Shown here one piece after another: positions 22,278 to 31,925 of a stretch of 64,000 bases of DNA. Origin of the DNA: Comamonadaceae bacterium. GTDB lineage: Bacteria > Pseudomonadota > Gammaproteobacteria > Burkholderiales > Burkholderiaceae_C. A program made the translations under genes and the position numbers. The notes under the pieces were generated by a model. It was not told the origin of the DNA, did not search any database, and was given only the letters and a program-made list of their open reading frames with translations. The stretch lies in the NCBI GenBank assembly GCA_947442105.1, contig CANEVH010000011.1, positions 1-64,000 on the forward strand, in the 5' to 3' direction. The stretch's first letter is position 1, and the number at the start of each line of letters is the position of its first letter.

Positions 22278-25200
22278 TGGCCAAACTCGACTTCCCCGCC
22301 TTTGAAAAGCACCTCGCCGCCTTCGACTTTGTTCGCCTGTTCATCGACATGCTGGGCTGGAACCGCGCCAGTGCGCAGGCAAGTTGGAGTGACGACGCAG
22401 CAGGCGAAACCACCTTCGCCCGCCGCACCGTGGCAGAGTTGGGCGGCGTGGTCGCCATCCAGGTGGTGATGGACGCGGGCTGGCCCGACGAGCAGCAGCG
22501 CATGCGCGTGTGGAAGCACATTGCCAGCAGCCACGCCGAAAACCTACTCATCTTCACCGACCAAAGAAGCGGCGCCGGCATGAGCCAGTGGTACTGGGTA
22601 AAGCGCGACAAACACCCCGACACCGGCAAACCCCGCCTCACATCGCGCCGCCACGAATACTTCAAAGGCCAGCCCGTCGATCTGTTTGCCAGCAAGCTCC
22701 AAGCCATGGTGGTGGAGCTGTCTGAGCTGGACGCATCCGGTCGCCTGCCCGTGCTGGAGGCCGCGCGCCGCATAGCCGCTGCGCTGGACGTCGAGAAAAC
22801 CACCAAAAAATTCTTTGCCGCCTACCAGCAGCAGCACCTGGCGCTGCTGGAGCACATCCACGGCATTGACAACGAGCGCGACAAACGCTGGTACGCCAGC
22901 GTGCTGCTCAACCGCCTGATGTTTGTCTGGTTTTTGCAGAAAAAAGGCTTTTTGCAAGACCAAACTGGCAGCCCGCGCTTTGACTACCTGCGCGAGCAGC
23001 TACACCACAGCGCGCAACGCGGCGACAACCGTTTCTATGGCGAGTTTTTGGCCGCCCTGTTTTTTGAAGCCTTTGCCAAGCCCGAGGCCGACCGCAGCCC
23101 CGCCGCCTTGGCGCTGACCGGGCGCATCCCCTACCTCAACGGCGGCTTGTTTTTGCCCCACAAGCTGGAGCTGGACGCCGACCACGCCCTGCGCCTTGGC
23201 AAAACTTTGCATGTGGCAGACGCCGCCTTCAAAGGCGTCTTTGAGCTGTTTGCCAGCTTCACCTGGCACCTGGACGACACGCCCGGCGGCGATGCAGACG
23301 AGATCAACCCCGACGTGCTGGGCTACATTTTTGAGAAATACATCAACCAAAAAGCCTTTGGCGCCTACTACACCCGGCCCGAGATCACCAGCTATCTGGC
23401 CGACCGCAGCATCCACCAGCTCATTTTGGAGCGCGTGTACGAGCCCGCCATGCCCGAGTTGGGCCTCAAAGAAATCAAGTTCGCCACCGTGTCCGACCTG
23501 CTGGCCCGCATGGACGCACGCACCGCGCTCAAGCTGGTCAACACGGTGCTGCCCAGCATCACCATCCTGGACCCGGCGGTGGGCTCGGGCGCGTTTTTGG
23601 TGGCCGCGCTCAAAAGTCTCATCAACGTCTACTACGCCGTGGTGGGCCGCGCCGAACTGGGTGCCAGCGCCGAGCTGGACAAGTGGCTCAAAGCCATCAG
23701 AAAAAACCACACCAGTGTGGGCTACTACATCAAACGCCGCATCGTCACCGACAACCTGCACGGCGTGGACATCATGGAAGAGGCCTGCGAAATCGCCAAA
23801 CTGCGCCTGTTTTTGTCCATGGTGGCCAGCGTGCGCCGGGTGGAAGACCTGGAACCCCTGCCCAATATCGACTTCAACATCTTGCCCGGCAACTCGCTGG
23901 TGGGGCTGATGCGGGTGGACGCTCAGCACTTTGATCGCAAAAACACAGCCATGACACAAATGAGCCTGTTTGCAGAAACGCAGGCTCGCTCATTCACACA
24001 ACTCTTAGTCGAAAAAAATCGTCAGCTTGATACCTATCGCCACCACGCTGACCGACTTGGGAAGACGGTTGATTTGAGAGGCCTGCGAGACGGAATTGAT
24101 GCAGAGATGCGCAGCGCCAATGTCGTGATGAACGAAATGCTGAGGGACGAATTTGAGAAATACGGTATCAAGTTTGAACAGGCCACATGGGATGCTGCAA
24201 AAAGAACCCTTGGCAAACCCAAAAAGCGGCTCGTTGAGCGGGCGGATATTGATGCACAAACCCCTTTCCACTGGGGCTATGTGTTTGACGACATTGTGCA
24301 AAAGCGCGGCGGCTTTGACATTATTTTGGCCAACCCGCCGTGGGAAGTGTTCAAGCCCCAGGCCAAAGAGTTTTTTGCCGAGTATTCCGACGTGGTCAGC
24401 AAAAACAAAATGACCATCAAAGAGTTTGAAAAAGAACAAGCCACCCTGCTGCAAAACGCCGAAGTGCGCGCGGCGTGGCTGGCGTATGAGAGCCGGTTTC
24501 CGCACATGAGCCAGTGGTTTCGCGCCGCACCCGAGTTCAAGCACCAAAGCGCCGTGGTGGGCGGCAAAAAAACGGGCAGCGACATCAACCTCTACAAACT
24601 GTTTGTGGAGCGCAGCTTTCACCTGCTGCGCGCGGGCGGCCACTGCGGCATCGTTATTCCCAGCGGCATTTACACCGATCTGGGGGCCAAGGGCCTGCGC
24701 GATTTGCTGTTTGGTCAGACGCAGATTGAGGGCCTGTTTTGCTTTGAAAACCGCAAAGAGATTTTTGAAGGCGTACACCGCAGCTTCAAGTTCGTCGTAC
24801 TCACCTTTCAAAAAGCTTCCACAGCCCGCTTGCAAACGGCAGGCGAGCGCAACGCCAGTGCCCCGCCCGACGACCTGCTGGCCGCGCAGGCCGTAGAAGC
24901 GCAAGGCGGCGCCACCGGCACCGCGCGATTTCCGGCGGCCTTTATGCGGCACGACGTGGCCGATCTAGACCACTTTCCGCACGAGGGCGCGCTGTGGCTG
25001 GAGGTAGAACTCATCAAGCGCCTGTCACCCGACAGCCATTCGGTGATGGAATTTAAGCAGATCAGCGAATTGGGCATTGCCGAGAAGCTGACGAAATTCA
25101 CCCCACTCGGAAAGTGGGGCAAGGGCGATCCCCTATCGATTTCACGTGAATTTATGTCTTCGGAAGATCACCCCTTGTTCAACCACGACGGCCAAGGCCT

Positions 25201-25867
25201 GGTGGTTTGGGAGGGCAAGATGATGGGCCAGTTTGATGGCCGGCTAGAAAAACCAAAGTGGTGGATTTCTGAAGAGAAATTCAAAACCACCCGGTTTTTC
25301 CCGCGTGACGACTGGCATCACTACCGTATTGCAATTCGACGCATTGCACGCAACACGGACGAGCGAACACTTTTTTGCACCGTCCTGCCGCCGAACTCGG
25401 TCGTCGTGCATTCGCTGTTTGTAAATGTGGACAAGATACTTGATCCGCAAAGCAGCTTGTATCTGTGTGCCGCACTGAATTCGTTCGTCGTAGATTATTT
25501 CATTCGGCAGCAAGTGACTTCCAACGTCAGCCAGTTTGCAATTCACCTACTTCCGGTGCCGAGACCTGTTGCAAGTGATGCTGCCTTTCGGACAGTTGTC
25601 AGCCGCGCCGCCCGCCTTATCTGCACCACCCCTGAGTTCGACGCCCTCGCCCTGTCCGTAGGCCTCACAGGCCACCAAGACGGCGCCACCGACCCCACCG
25701 AGCGCGCCAGACTCCGCGCCGAGCTAGACGGCCTGGTGGCCCACCTCTACGGCCTGAGCGAGGAAGAGTTCACCCACATTCTGGGCACTTTTCCGCTGGT
25801 GGCGCAGCCGGTGAAGGTGGCTGCGCACAATGCCTACCGCGATGTTGAACGAGGGTTAATCAAATGA
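22274..25867 (+). CDS. Eco57I-type N6-adenine DNA methyltransferase / type IIG-like restriction-modification protein
   Basis: Motif I TILDPAVGSGAFLVAAL; motif IV FDIILANPPWEVF; EKYINQKAFGAYYTRPEITSYLADRSI; C-terminal putative target-recognition region. Confidence 0.9.
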   Translation: MMAKLDFPAFEKHLAAFDFVRLFIDMLGWNRASAQASWSDDAAGETTFARRTVAELGGVVAIQVVMDAGWPDEQQRMRVWKHIASSHAENLLIFTDQRSGAGMSQWYWVKRDKHPDTGKPRLTSRRHEYFKGQPVDLFASKLQAMVVELSELDASGRLPVLEAARRIAAALDVEKTTKKFFAAYQQQHLALLEHIHGIDNERDKRWYASVLLNRLMFVWFLQKKGFLQDQTGSPRFDYLREQLHHSAQRGDNRFYGEFLAALFFEAFAKPEADRSPAALALTGRIPYLNGGLFLPHKLELDADHALRLGKTLHVADAAFKGVFELFASFTWHLDDTPGGDADEINPDVLGYIFEKYINQKAFGAYYTRPEITSYLADRSIHQLILERVYEPAMPELGLKEIKFATVSDLLARMDARTALKLVNTVLPSITILDPAVGSGAFLVAALKSLINVYYAVVGRAELGASAELDKWLKAIRKNHTSVGYYIKRRIVTDNLHGVDIMEEACEIAKLRLFLSMVASVRRVEDLEPLPNIDFNILPGNSLVGLMRVDAQHFDRKNTAMTQMSLFAETQARSFTQLLVEKNRQLDTYRHHADRLGKTVDLRGLRDGIDAEMRSANVVMNEMLRDEFEKYGIKFEQATWDAAKRTLGKPKKRLVERADIDAQTPFHWGYVFDDIVQKRGGFDIILANPPWEVFKPQAKEFFAEYSDVVSKNKMTIKEFEKEQATLLQNAEVRAAWLAYESRFPHMSQWFRAAPEFKHQSAVVGGKKTGSDINLYKLFVERSFHLLRAGGHCGIVIPSGIYTDLGAKGLRDLLFGQTQIEGLFCFENRKEIFEGVHRSFKFVVLTFQKASTARLQTAGERNASAPPDDLLAAQAVEAQGGATGTARFPAAFMRHDVADLDHFPHEGALWLEVELIKRLSPDSHSVMEFKQISELGIAEKLTKFTPLGKWGKGDPLSISREFMSSEDHPLFNHDGQGLVVWEGKMMGQFDGRLEKPKWWISEEKFKTTRFFPRDDWHHYRIAIRRIARNTDERTLFCTVLPPNSVVVHSLFVNVDKILDPQSSLYLCAALNSFVVDYFIRQQVTSNVSQFAIHLLPVPRPVASDAAFRTVVSRAARLICTTPEFDALALSVGLTGHQDGATDPTERARLRAELDGLVAHLYGLSEEEFTHILGTFPLVAQPVKVAAHNAYRDVERGLIK

Positions 25868-25938
25868 TGCTGGATTCCATCAAGATCAAAAACTTCAAGG
25901 CTGTGCGCGACTCTGGCACGGTAGTACGCTCCATCTGA
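25864..25938 (+). pseudogene. N-terminal stump of an AAA/SMC-like (AAA_15/OLD-type) ATPase gene, 24 codons
   Basis: ATGA overlap with methylase stop; translation MMLDSIKIKNFKAVRDSGTVVRSI* resembles the N-terminus of SMC-like ATPases (I-x-N-F-[KR]-x-[FV]); no continuation follows. Confidence 0.6.
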
Positions 25939-25953
25939 AGTGAAAGGTTCACC

Positions 25954-26451
25954 ATGGGCATAGAAACACTCAGCGATGAAAGAATAGTTCAGCTACTTGC
26001 TTTGCCAAAAAAGGTTGAAAACCCGCAGTCGCGCGAAAAAGCAGAAGGCAAGCACACGCGACGTGACTACCGCGTAGTCAGCAAAGACGGCGCGCACCGG
26101 TTCACTCTGTTTACCCGCCAAAGCACCAAAATTGCCAACGGGTTCAGCGCGGGCTTGCTGTGGCATGCCAAGTCTGGGGAGGATGTGATTTTGCTGCGAT
26201 GCAATGGCAGCGACCACCCACATCCCAATGTGCTGGAGCGCCAGCGGATTGAATACCGCTGTCATGTGCACCTGTTGACGGAGCGGTACCTACTGGCGAA
26301 TCGGAAGGGGGAAGGGTTTGCTGAAGTTACAGAGGCCTACAACACCCTATCAGGTGCTTTGCACGAGTTGGTGCACAGGGCCAATATAGAGGGTTTAACG
26401 ACCGATGCCGATGGACCGCAGACCCCGGACCTATTTGGAGATTCAAAATGA
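25954..26451 (+). CDS. Uncharacterised 165-aa protein (possibly DUF6978-like), partner of downstream gene
   Basis: Intact ORF with RBS-like aaagg upstream; stop overlaps next start (ATGA). Confidence 0.7.
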   Translation: MGIETLSDERIVQLLALPKKVENPQSREKAEGKHTRRDYRVVSKDGAHRFTLFTRQSTKIANGFSAGLLWHAKSGEDVILLRCNGSDHPHPNVLERQRIEYRCHVHLLTERYLLANRKGEGFAEVTEAYNTLSGALHELVHRANIEGLTTDADGPQTPDLFGDSK

Positions 26452-27221
26452 ACGCAACCGATATGCAAGCGACTCTCTGCAAAGCACTATGCGGCAGTGT
26501 GACGGTGCACGCGCGTGGCGACGCACTATGGCAGATAGATACGCCTTGGACTTTTCCTGACGGTGATGGCTATTCGATTTATGTGTCGCAGGCACCAGCG
26601 GGAGGATTGCGCATCAGCGATCAGGGCTTGACGATGATGCGCCTGAGCTATGAGAACGATATTTCCAAGTTGCGAGAAGGCACACGGGGGCGTTTGCTGA
26701 CCCAAGTGCTGGCGGATGCGGGCTTGTCTGAGGAAGATGGGGAGTTTTATCTTGATTCGACGACAGACAACTTAGGCACGAGTGTGATGCGCATTGGGCA
26801 GGCGTTAACACGGGTTCATGATTTGACGTTTTTGAACCGTCTGCGCGTGGAGAGTACGTTTTACGAAGATTTGCGAGAGAAATTGCAGACGGTGGTGGGT
26901 GCTGAGCGCTTGACGGAGGGCTATGTGGTACCAGGCGTAGCCAACGCACGTGACTATCCGGTCGATTACTTTGTAATGGGTGGGGCAGCGCCTTTGTATT
27001 TGTTTGGCGTGCCAAACCGAGACAAGGCTCGTCTTGCCACCATCATCTTGCAGCACTTGACGCGCGCGGGCCAGGATTTCAACTCCATGGTGGTTTTTCA
27101 GAATGCTGCCGACTTGCCGCGCGCCGATCTGGGGCGGCTCATGAATGCTGCCAACGACATGATTGATTCGCTAGACGCAACCGACGACTTTGAACGCAAG
27201 CTGTTGCGGAGGGTCAACTAG
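26448..27221 (+). CDS. DUF1828-domain-like protein
   Basis: [36 protein letters not shown] is reminiscent of DUF1828; 4-nt overlap with upstream ORF. Confidence 0.65.
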   Translation: MNATDMQATLCKALCGSVTVHARGDALWQIDTPWTFPDGDGYSIYVSQAPAGGLRISDQGLTMMRLSYENDISKLREGTRGRLLTQVLADAGLSEEDGEFYLDSTTDNLGTSVMRIGQALTRVHDLTFLNRLRVESTFYEDLREKLQTVVGAERLTEGYVVPGVANARDYPVDYFVMGGAAPLYLFGVPNRDKARLATIILQHLTRAGQDFNSMVVFQNAADLPRADLGRLMNAANDMIDSLDATDDFERKLLRRVN

Positions 27222-27226
27222 GCACG

Positions 27227-28090
27227 ATGGACTTCCCCGCTCACACCCGGCAACTCGCCCTCTACCTCGACCTCATCCGCTGGAGCCGCCCGGCCGGCTG
27301 GCTGCTGCTGCTGTGGCCCACGCTCAGCGCCTTGTGGCTGGCGGCTGGCGGCTTTCCGGGTTGGCATTTGCTTACCGTGTTCACCCTGGGCACGGTGCTG
27401 ATGCGCAGCGCGGGCTGCTGCATCAACGATGTGGCCGACCGCGACTTTGACCGGCATGTGCAGCGCACCGCCCAGCGCCCAATCACCAGCGGGCGGGTGT
27501 CGGTGCGGGAAGCTTTGGCTTTGGGCGCGGTGCTGGCGCTGCTGGCGTTTGGCTTGGTGCTCACCACCAACGCCGCCACCATCGCCTGGTCGTTTGCCGC
27601 GCTGGCGGTGGCGGTGGTGTACCCATATGCCAAGCGCGTGGTGGCCATGCCGCAGGCGGTGCTGGGGGTGGCGTTTAGCTTTGGCATTCCCATGGCGTTT
27701 GCGGCGGTCACTGGTGCGGTGCCGCCGGTGGCGTGGCTGTTGCTGCTGGGCAATCTGTTCTGGGTGCTGGCCTATGACACCGAATACGCCATGGTGGACC
27801 GGGAGGACGACTTGCGCATTGGCATCAAAACCTCGGCCATCACCTTGGGGCGCTGGGACGTGGCGGCCATCATGGGCTTTTACGCCGCCTACCTGGCGGT
27901 CTGGGGCGCGGTGCTTTCAGCCTCGGCCTTGAAAACCTACTGGCTGCTCGGGCTGGCAGTTGCGGGGGCGCAAGCGCTGTGGCACTTTGGCCTGATTCGC
28001 AGCCGCAGCCGCGACGGCTGCTTCAAGGCCTTTCGCCTGAACCACTGGCTTGGCTTTGCGGTGTTTGCCGGGATTACGCTGAGCGTTTAG
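27227..28090 (+). CDS. ubiA: 4-hydroxybenzoate polyprenyltransferase
   Basis: [84 protein letters not shown]. Confidence 0.96.
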   Translation: MDFPAHTRQLALYLDLIRWSRPAGWLLLLWPTLSALWLAAGGFPGWHLLTVFTLGTVLMRSAGCCINDVADRDFDRHVQRTAQRPITSGRVSVREALALGAVLALLAFGLVLTTNAATIAWSFAALAVAVVYPYAKRVVAMPQAVLGVAFSFGIPMAFAAVTGAVPPVAWLLLLGNLFWVLAYDTEYAMVDREDDLRIGIKTSAITLGRWDVAAIMGFYAAYLAVWGAVLSASALKTYWLLGLAVAGAQALWHFGLIRSRSRDGCFKAFRLNHWLGFAVFAGITLSV

Positions 28091-28111
28091 CCCGGCGCGG
28101 GCCAAGCGGGT

Positions 28112-28903
28112 TCAAACGCCGAGTATTCGCGCCAGCCGCACCATCACGCCCTGAATCCAAGGCGCCACATAGCGCAGCCGGGGCCGCGCCGCTTCGCTGG
28201 CCTGGACGATTTTGGCGACGATGGAGTCGGTGCTGCGCGCTTCCACAAAGGCAAAGGTGCGCTTTTCTTTGGCCTTCATGGCCTCGGCCTGGCCGTAGAA
28301 GTAGGACGTCTCATTCATCCACGCGTATTTGCTGTCGCTCATCTGCTGGTTAAAACCGGTGTGGATGGCGCCGGGCTCAATCACCGCCACCTGCACGCCT
28401 TTGCCCAGCTGGTCCATCTCGGCGCGCAGTCCGGCGGCAGCCGCAGACAGGGCGAACTTGGTCATGGAGTACGGCATCAAAAACGGCATGGGCAGGCGCC
28501 CGGCAATCGAGCTGACAAAGAGCACCGTGCCCCGTTGGCGCGCAATCATGCCGCGCAGCGCCACTTGCGTGAGCGCCAGCGTGCCAAACACATTCACCTC
28601 AAACACCCGGCGAATGCGCTCCATGTCCACCTCGGCCAGCGAGCCCGATTCGCCCATGCCCGCGTTGTTGATCAGCACGTCCACCGGCCAGTCCAGCACC
28701 TGCGCGCGGTCGGAAGCGTCAGTGATGTCGAGCTTGTGCACTTCTAGCGCCACGCTGCGCCGGGCTGCTTCAGCGCGCAGTTCGTCGGCCTGGGCCAGGC
28801 TGAAGGTGGCGGCCAGCACGCGGTGGCCGCGTGCGGCCAGGGCGAAGGCGGCGTCACGGCCAATGCCGGTGCCCGCGCCGGTGATGAGAATGGTTTTTTT
28901 CAT
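28112..28903 (-). CDS. SDR-family oxidoreductase
   Basis: KKTILITGAGTGIGRDAAFALAARG; LINNAGMGESG; YSMTKFALSA. Confidence 0.93.
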   Translation of the reverse strand: MKKTILITGAGTGIGRDAAFALAARGHRVLAATFSLAQADELRAEAARRSVALEVHKLDITDASDRAQVLDWPVDVLINNAGMGESGSLAEVDMERIRRVFEVNVFGTLALTQVALRGMIARQRGTVLFVSSIAGRLPMPFLMPYSMTKFALSAAAAGLRAEMDQLGKGVQVAVIEPGAIHTGFNQQMSDSKYAWMNETSYFYGQAEAMKAKEKRTFAFVEARSTDSIVAKIVQASEAARPRLRYVAPWIQGVMVRLARILGV

Positions 28904-28944
28904 GGGATCAATGTCTGCAAAACTGGTGAACGGTCTGTTATGCC

Positions 28945-28997
28945 TAAAAAAACAAGACCCACCGCGCGGGGCCTGAAGGGCTTGGCGGGGTGGGTCT
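28945..28997 (-). terminator. Rho-independent-like terminator downstream of psiF-like gene
   Basis: AGACCCACC/GGTGGGTCT arms followed on the minus strand by TTGTTTTTTT. Confidence 0.6.
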
Positions 28998-29035
28998 GGC
29001 GGGCGGTGCCCCGGCAAACGGGGCATCGAAAGGGC

Positions 29036-29353
29036 TTACTTGGCCTTTAAGCACTCGCTCATGAAAGTTTTGCGCTCTTCGCCCTTGAGCTCTTTGGTCT
29101 TGGCGTCGGCGTTGCAGGTCTTCATCTTGTTTTGCTGTGGCGTTCCCGACGTAGCAGCAGAGGCTGCATCGGCGACCTTGGCGCTCAGGCACTCGCTCAT
29201 GAACTTTTTGCGCTCTTCGCCTTTAAGTTCTTTCGTCTTGGCGTCGGCGTTGCAGCTGCCCATCTTGTTTTGCTGGTCGGTGGCGGCGTGGGCGCTGCCC
29301 ATTGCCATCGCCAAGCCCAGGCCCAAAGAAATCAATACAAAAACTCGCTTCAT
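29036..29353 (-). CDS. psiF: PsiF-repeat-containing secreted protein
   Basis: Signal peptide then two repeats QQNKMGSCNADAKTKELKGEERKKFMSECL / QQNKMKTCNADAKTKELKGEERKTFMSECL. Confidence 0.9.
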   Translation of the reverse strand: MKRVFVLISLGLGLAMAMGSAHAATDQQNKMGSCNADAKTKELKGEERKKFMSECLSAKVADAASAATSGTPQQNKMKTCNADAKTKELKGEERKTFMSECLKAK

Positions 29354-29559
29354 ATATCCCCCATGGAAAAAAATGAGCCTTGCCCCAGTGGGCCGGCCCG
29401 CGCACAGACTATTCCGCGCGCTGGCGCAAGCATACAAGGTGCCAGTGAACGCTCGTTCACCAAAGCTTGCGGGACCGCGTCGCCAAGTCCCCTGTCGCCC
29501 TACCGCCGCCCAACGCCGTCCGCCGCCGTGCACCAGGGGCCACCGTAAAATCGCGCCCC

Positions 29560-31245
29560 ATGCTTTCTGTCAAAACCGAACTCCTCCACGCGCTGGCCAC
29601 CGCCCTCGAAACCCTGATGCCCGGCGCGGGCGCCAAAGCCGCTTTGGAGTCACCCAAGGTCGCCGCCCATGGCGACTTTGCCACCACCGCCGCCATGCAG
29701 TTGGCCAAGCCCCTGCAACGCAACCCGCGCCAAGTGGCCGAGCAATTGATTCAGGCCCTGCAGGCGCAAAGCGCGGTATCGCAATGGGTGGACGCTCTGG
29801 AAATTGCAGGTCCCGGTTTTATCAACATCCGCCTCAAGCCCGCAGCCAAGCAAGAAGTGGTGCGCGAGGTGTTGGCCGCAGGCGCCCAGTTTGGGCAACA
29901 AGCCTCCAACGGCCAGCAGTTGCTGGTGGAATTTGTCTCGGCCAACCCCACCGGCCCGCTGCACGTGGGCCACGCCCGCCAGGCGGCGCTGGGCGACGCC
30001 ATTTGCAATTTGTACGCCGCGCAAGGCTGGCAGGTCTACCGCGAGTTTTATTACAACGACGCCGGAGTACAAATCAACACCCTGGCCACCAGCACCCAGT
30101 TGCGCGCCCAGGGCGTGCAGCCCGGCGACCCGCTGTGGCCCGAGGCCTCGTACGCCGGCGACTACATCGCCGACATCGCCGCCGACTTTTTGGCTGGCAA
30201 AACCGTGGCGGCTGACGACCGCAGCTATACCGCCAGCGGCGACGTGAATGACCTGGACGGCATGCGCGAATTTGCCGTGGCCTATTTGCGCCGCGAGCAA
30301 GACCTGGACTTGCAGGCCTTTGCCCTGAAATTTGACAACTACTACCTGGAAAGCAGCCTCTACACCAGCGGCCGCGTGGACGCCGCCGTAGATGCCCTGG
30401 TGGCAGCGGGCAAAACCTTTGAAAAAGACGGCGCGCTGTGGCTGCGCTCCACCGACTACGGCGACGACAAAGACCGCGTCATGAAAAAAGGCGACGGCAG
30501 CTACACCTACTTTGTGCCCGACGTGGCCTACCACCTGGCCAAGTGGGAGCGCGGCTTTAGCAAGGTCGTCAACATCCAGGGCACCGACCACCACGGCACG
30601 ATTGCACGCGTGCGCGCCGGGCTGCAAGCGGCGTCCGAATTTCACCACCTGGGCATTCCGGTGGGCTACCCCGACTATGTGTTGCACACCATGGTGCGGG
30701 TGATGCGCGGCGGCGTGGAGGTCAAAATCTCCAAGCGCGCGGGCAGCTACGTCACCCTGCGCGACCTGGTGGAGTGGACCAGCAAGGACGCGGTGCGGTT
30801 TTTCTTGCTCTCGCGCAAGCCCGACACCGAATACACCTTTGACGTGGATCTGGCCGTGGCCAAAAACAACGACAACCCGGTGTACTACGTGCAATATGCC
30901 CACGCGCGCATTTGCTCGGTGCTGGCGGCCTGGGGCGGCGAGCGGGAGACGCTGGGCGGCGTGGACTTGTCGCCCTTGACGAGCCCGCAAGCGCAAGCGC
31001 TCATGCTGCTGCTGGCCAAGTACCCCGAGATGCTGACGGCCGCCGCCCACGACTTTGCGCCGCACGATGTGACTTTTTACCTGCGTGAGCTGGCCGCCTG
31101 CTACCACAGCTATTACGACGCCGAGCGCATTTTGGTGGACGACCTGGCGGTCAAGCTGGCGCGTCTGGCCCTGGTGGCTGCCACGGCGCAGGTGCTGCAC
31201 AATGGCCTGGCGGTGCTGGGCGTGAGCGCGCCGTCAAAGATGTAA
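29560..31245 (+). CDS. argS: Arginyl-tRNA synthetase
   Basis: [55 protein letters not shown]. Confidence 0.97.
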   Translation: MLSVKTELLHALATALETLMPGAGAKAALESPKVAAHGDFATTAAMQLAKPLQRNPRQVAEQLIQALQAQSAVSQWVDALEIAGPGFINIRLKPAAKQEVVREVLAAGAQFGQQASNGQQLLVEFVSANPTGPLHVGHARQAALGDAICNLYAAQGWQVYREFYYNDAGVQINTLATSTQLRAQGVQPGDPLWPEASYAGDYIADIAADFLAGKTVAADDRSYTASGDVNDLDGMREFAVAYLRREQDLDLQAFALKFDNYYLESSLYTSGRVDAAVDALVAAGKTFEKDGALWLRSTDYGDDKDRVMKKGDGSYTYFVPDVAYHLAKWERGFSKVVNIQGTDHHGTIARVRAGLQAASEFHHLGIPVGYPDYVLHTMVRVMRGGVEVKISKRAGSYVTLRDLVEWTSKDAVRFFLLSRKPDTEYTFDVDLAVAKNNDNPVYYVQYAHARICSVLAAWGGERETLGGVDLSPLTSPQAQALMLLLAKYPEMLTAAAHDFAPHDVTFYLRELAACYHSYYDAERILVDDLAVKLARLALVAATAQVLHNGLAVLGVSAPSKM

Positions 31246-31261
31246 TGCACAGGGGAACACA

Positions 31262-31888
31262 ATGAACAATCAGCGCGGCGGTACGATTTTGGGCTTTGTT
31301 TTGGGCTTGGTGGTCGGCCTGGGCATAGCGCTGGGGGTGGCGGTTTACGTCACCAAGGTGCCGCTGCCCTTTATGAGCAAGGGCGTGACCCGTGGCGCCG
31401 ACCAAAGCGATGCGGAAAGCAAAAAGAACAAAGACTGGGACCCCAATGCGCTTTTGAACGGCAAACCGGCGGCCAAAGCTTTGCCCCCGCAGGCAAGCGC
31501 TTCAGAAGCAGCGCCCGCAGTGAGCAACACCCCACCGACGGCAACGGCGCCCGAGCCCCGTGCCTTACCCAAGGCCGAAGACAAGGCCGCCGCCAGCCCC
31601 GACCCGCTGGGGGCGCTGGCCAAAGCCAAGGCCGCCGCTGCCGAGGCGCCCCAGGTGTCTTACTTCGTGCAAGTGGGCGCCTTTCGCGTTTCCGACGATG
31701 CGCAAGCGCAGCGCGCCAAGCTCGCCTTGGCGGGCGTGGAAGCCAAAGTGACCGAGCGCGAACAAGGCGGCCAGCCCCTGTTTCGGGTGCGCGTGGGTCC
31801 GTTTGAGAAGGTGGACGAGGCCGAACGCGCCAAAGACAAGTTAGACAAGGCGGGCATTGACACCGCTTTGGTCAAGGTACAGCGCTAA
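31262..31888 (+). CDS. SPOR-domain (FtsN-like) protein
   Basis: N-terminal TM segment; SYFVQVGAFRVSDDAQAQRAKLALAGVEAKVTERE...FRVRVGPFEKVDEAERAKDKL. Confidence 0.88.
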   Translation: MNNQRGGTILGFVLGLVVGLGIALGVAVYVTKVPLPFMSKGVTRGADQSDAESKKNKDWDPNALLNGKPAAKALPPQASASEAAPAVSNTPPTATAPEPRALPKAEDKAAASPDPLGALAKAKAAAAEAPQVSYFVQVGAFRVSDDAQAQRAKLALAGVEAKVTEREQGGQPLFRVRVGPFEKVDEAERAKDKLDKAGIDTALVKVQR

Positions 31889-31925
31889 GGCGCCCCCCCG
31901 TTTTTCATCTTTTTTTGGAGTTGGT

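Noticed and set aside
17037-27226. Integrase, transposase or tRNA-associated attachment site for the island
   Set aside because: I found no recombinase gene, tRNA or obvious direct repeat at the 17.04 or 27.22 kb junctions; the acquisition mechanism is left open.
29036-29353. Novel tandem-repeat protein
   Set aside because: The duplicated ~30-aa units match the known PsiF repeat organisation, so it is not novel.
29650-31200. 516-aa ORF antisense to argS
   Set aside because: GC-rich codon-bias ghost frame; the + strand argS reading is unambiguous and the antisense translation is His/Gly/Val-rich with no domain.
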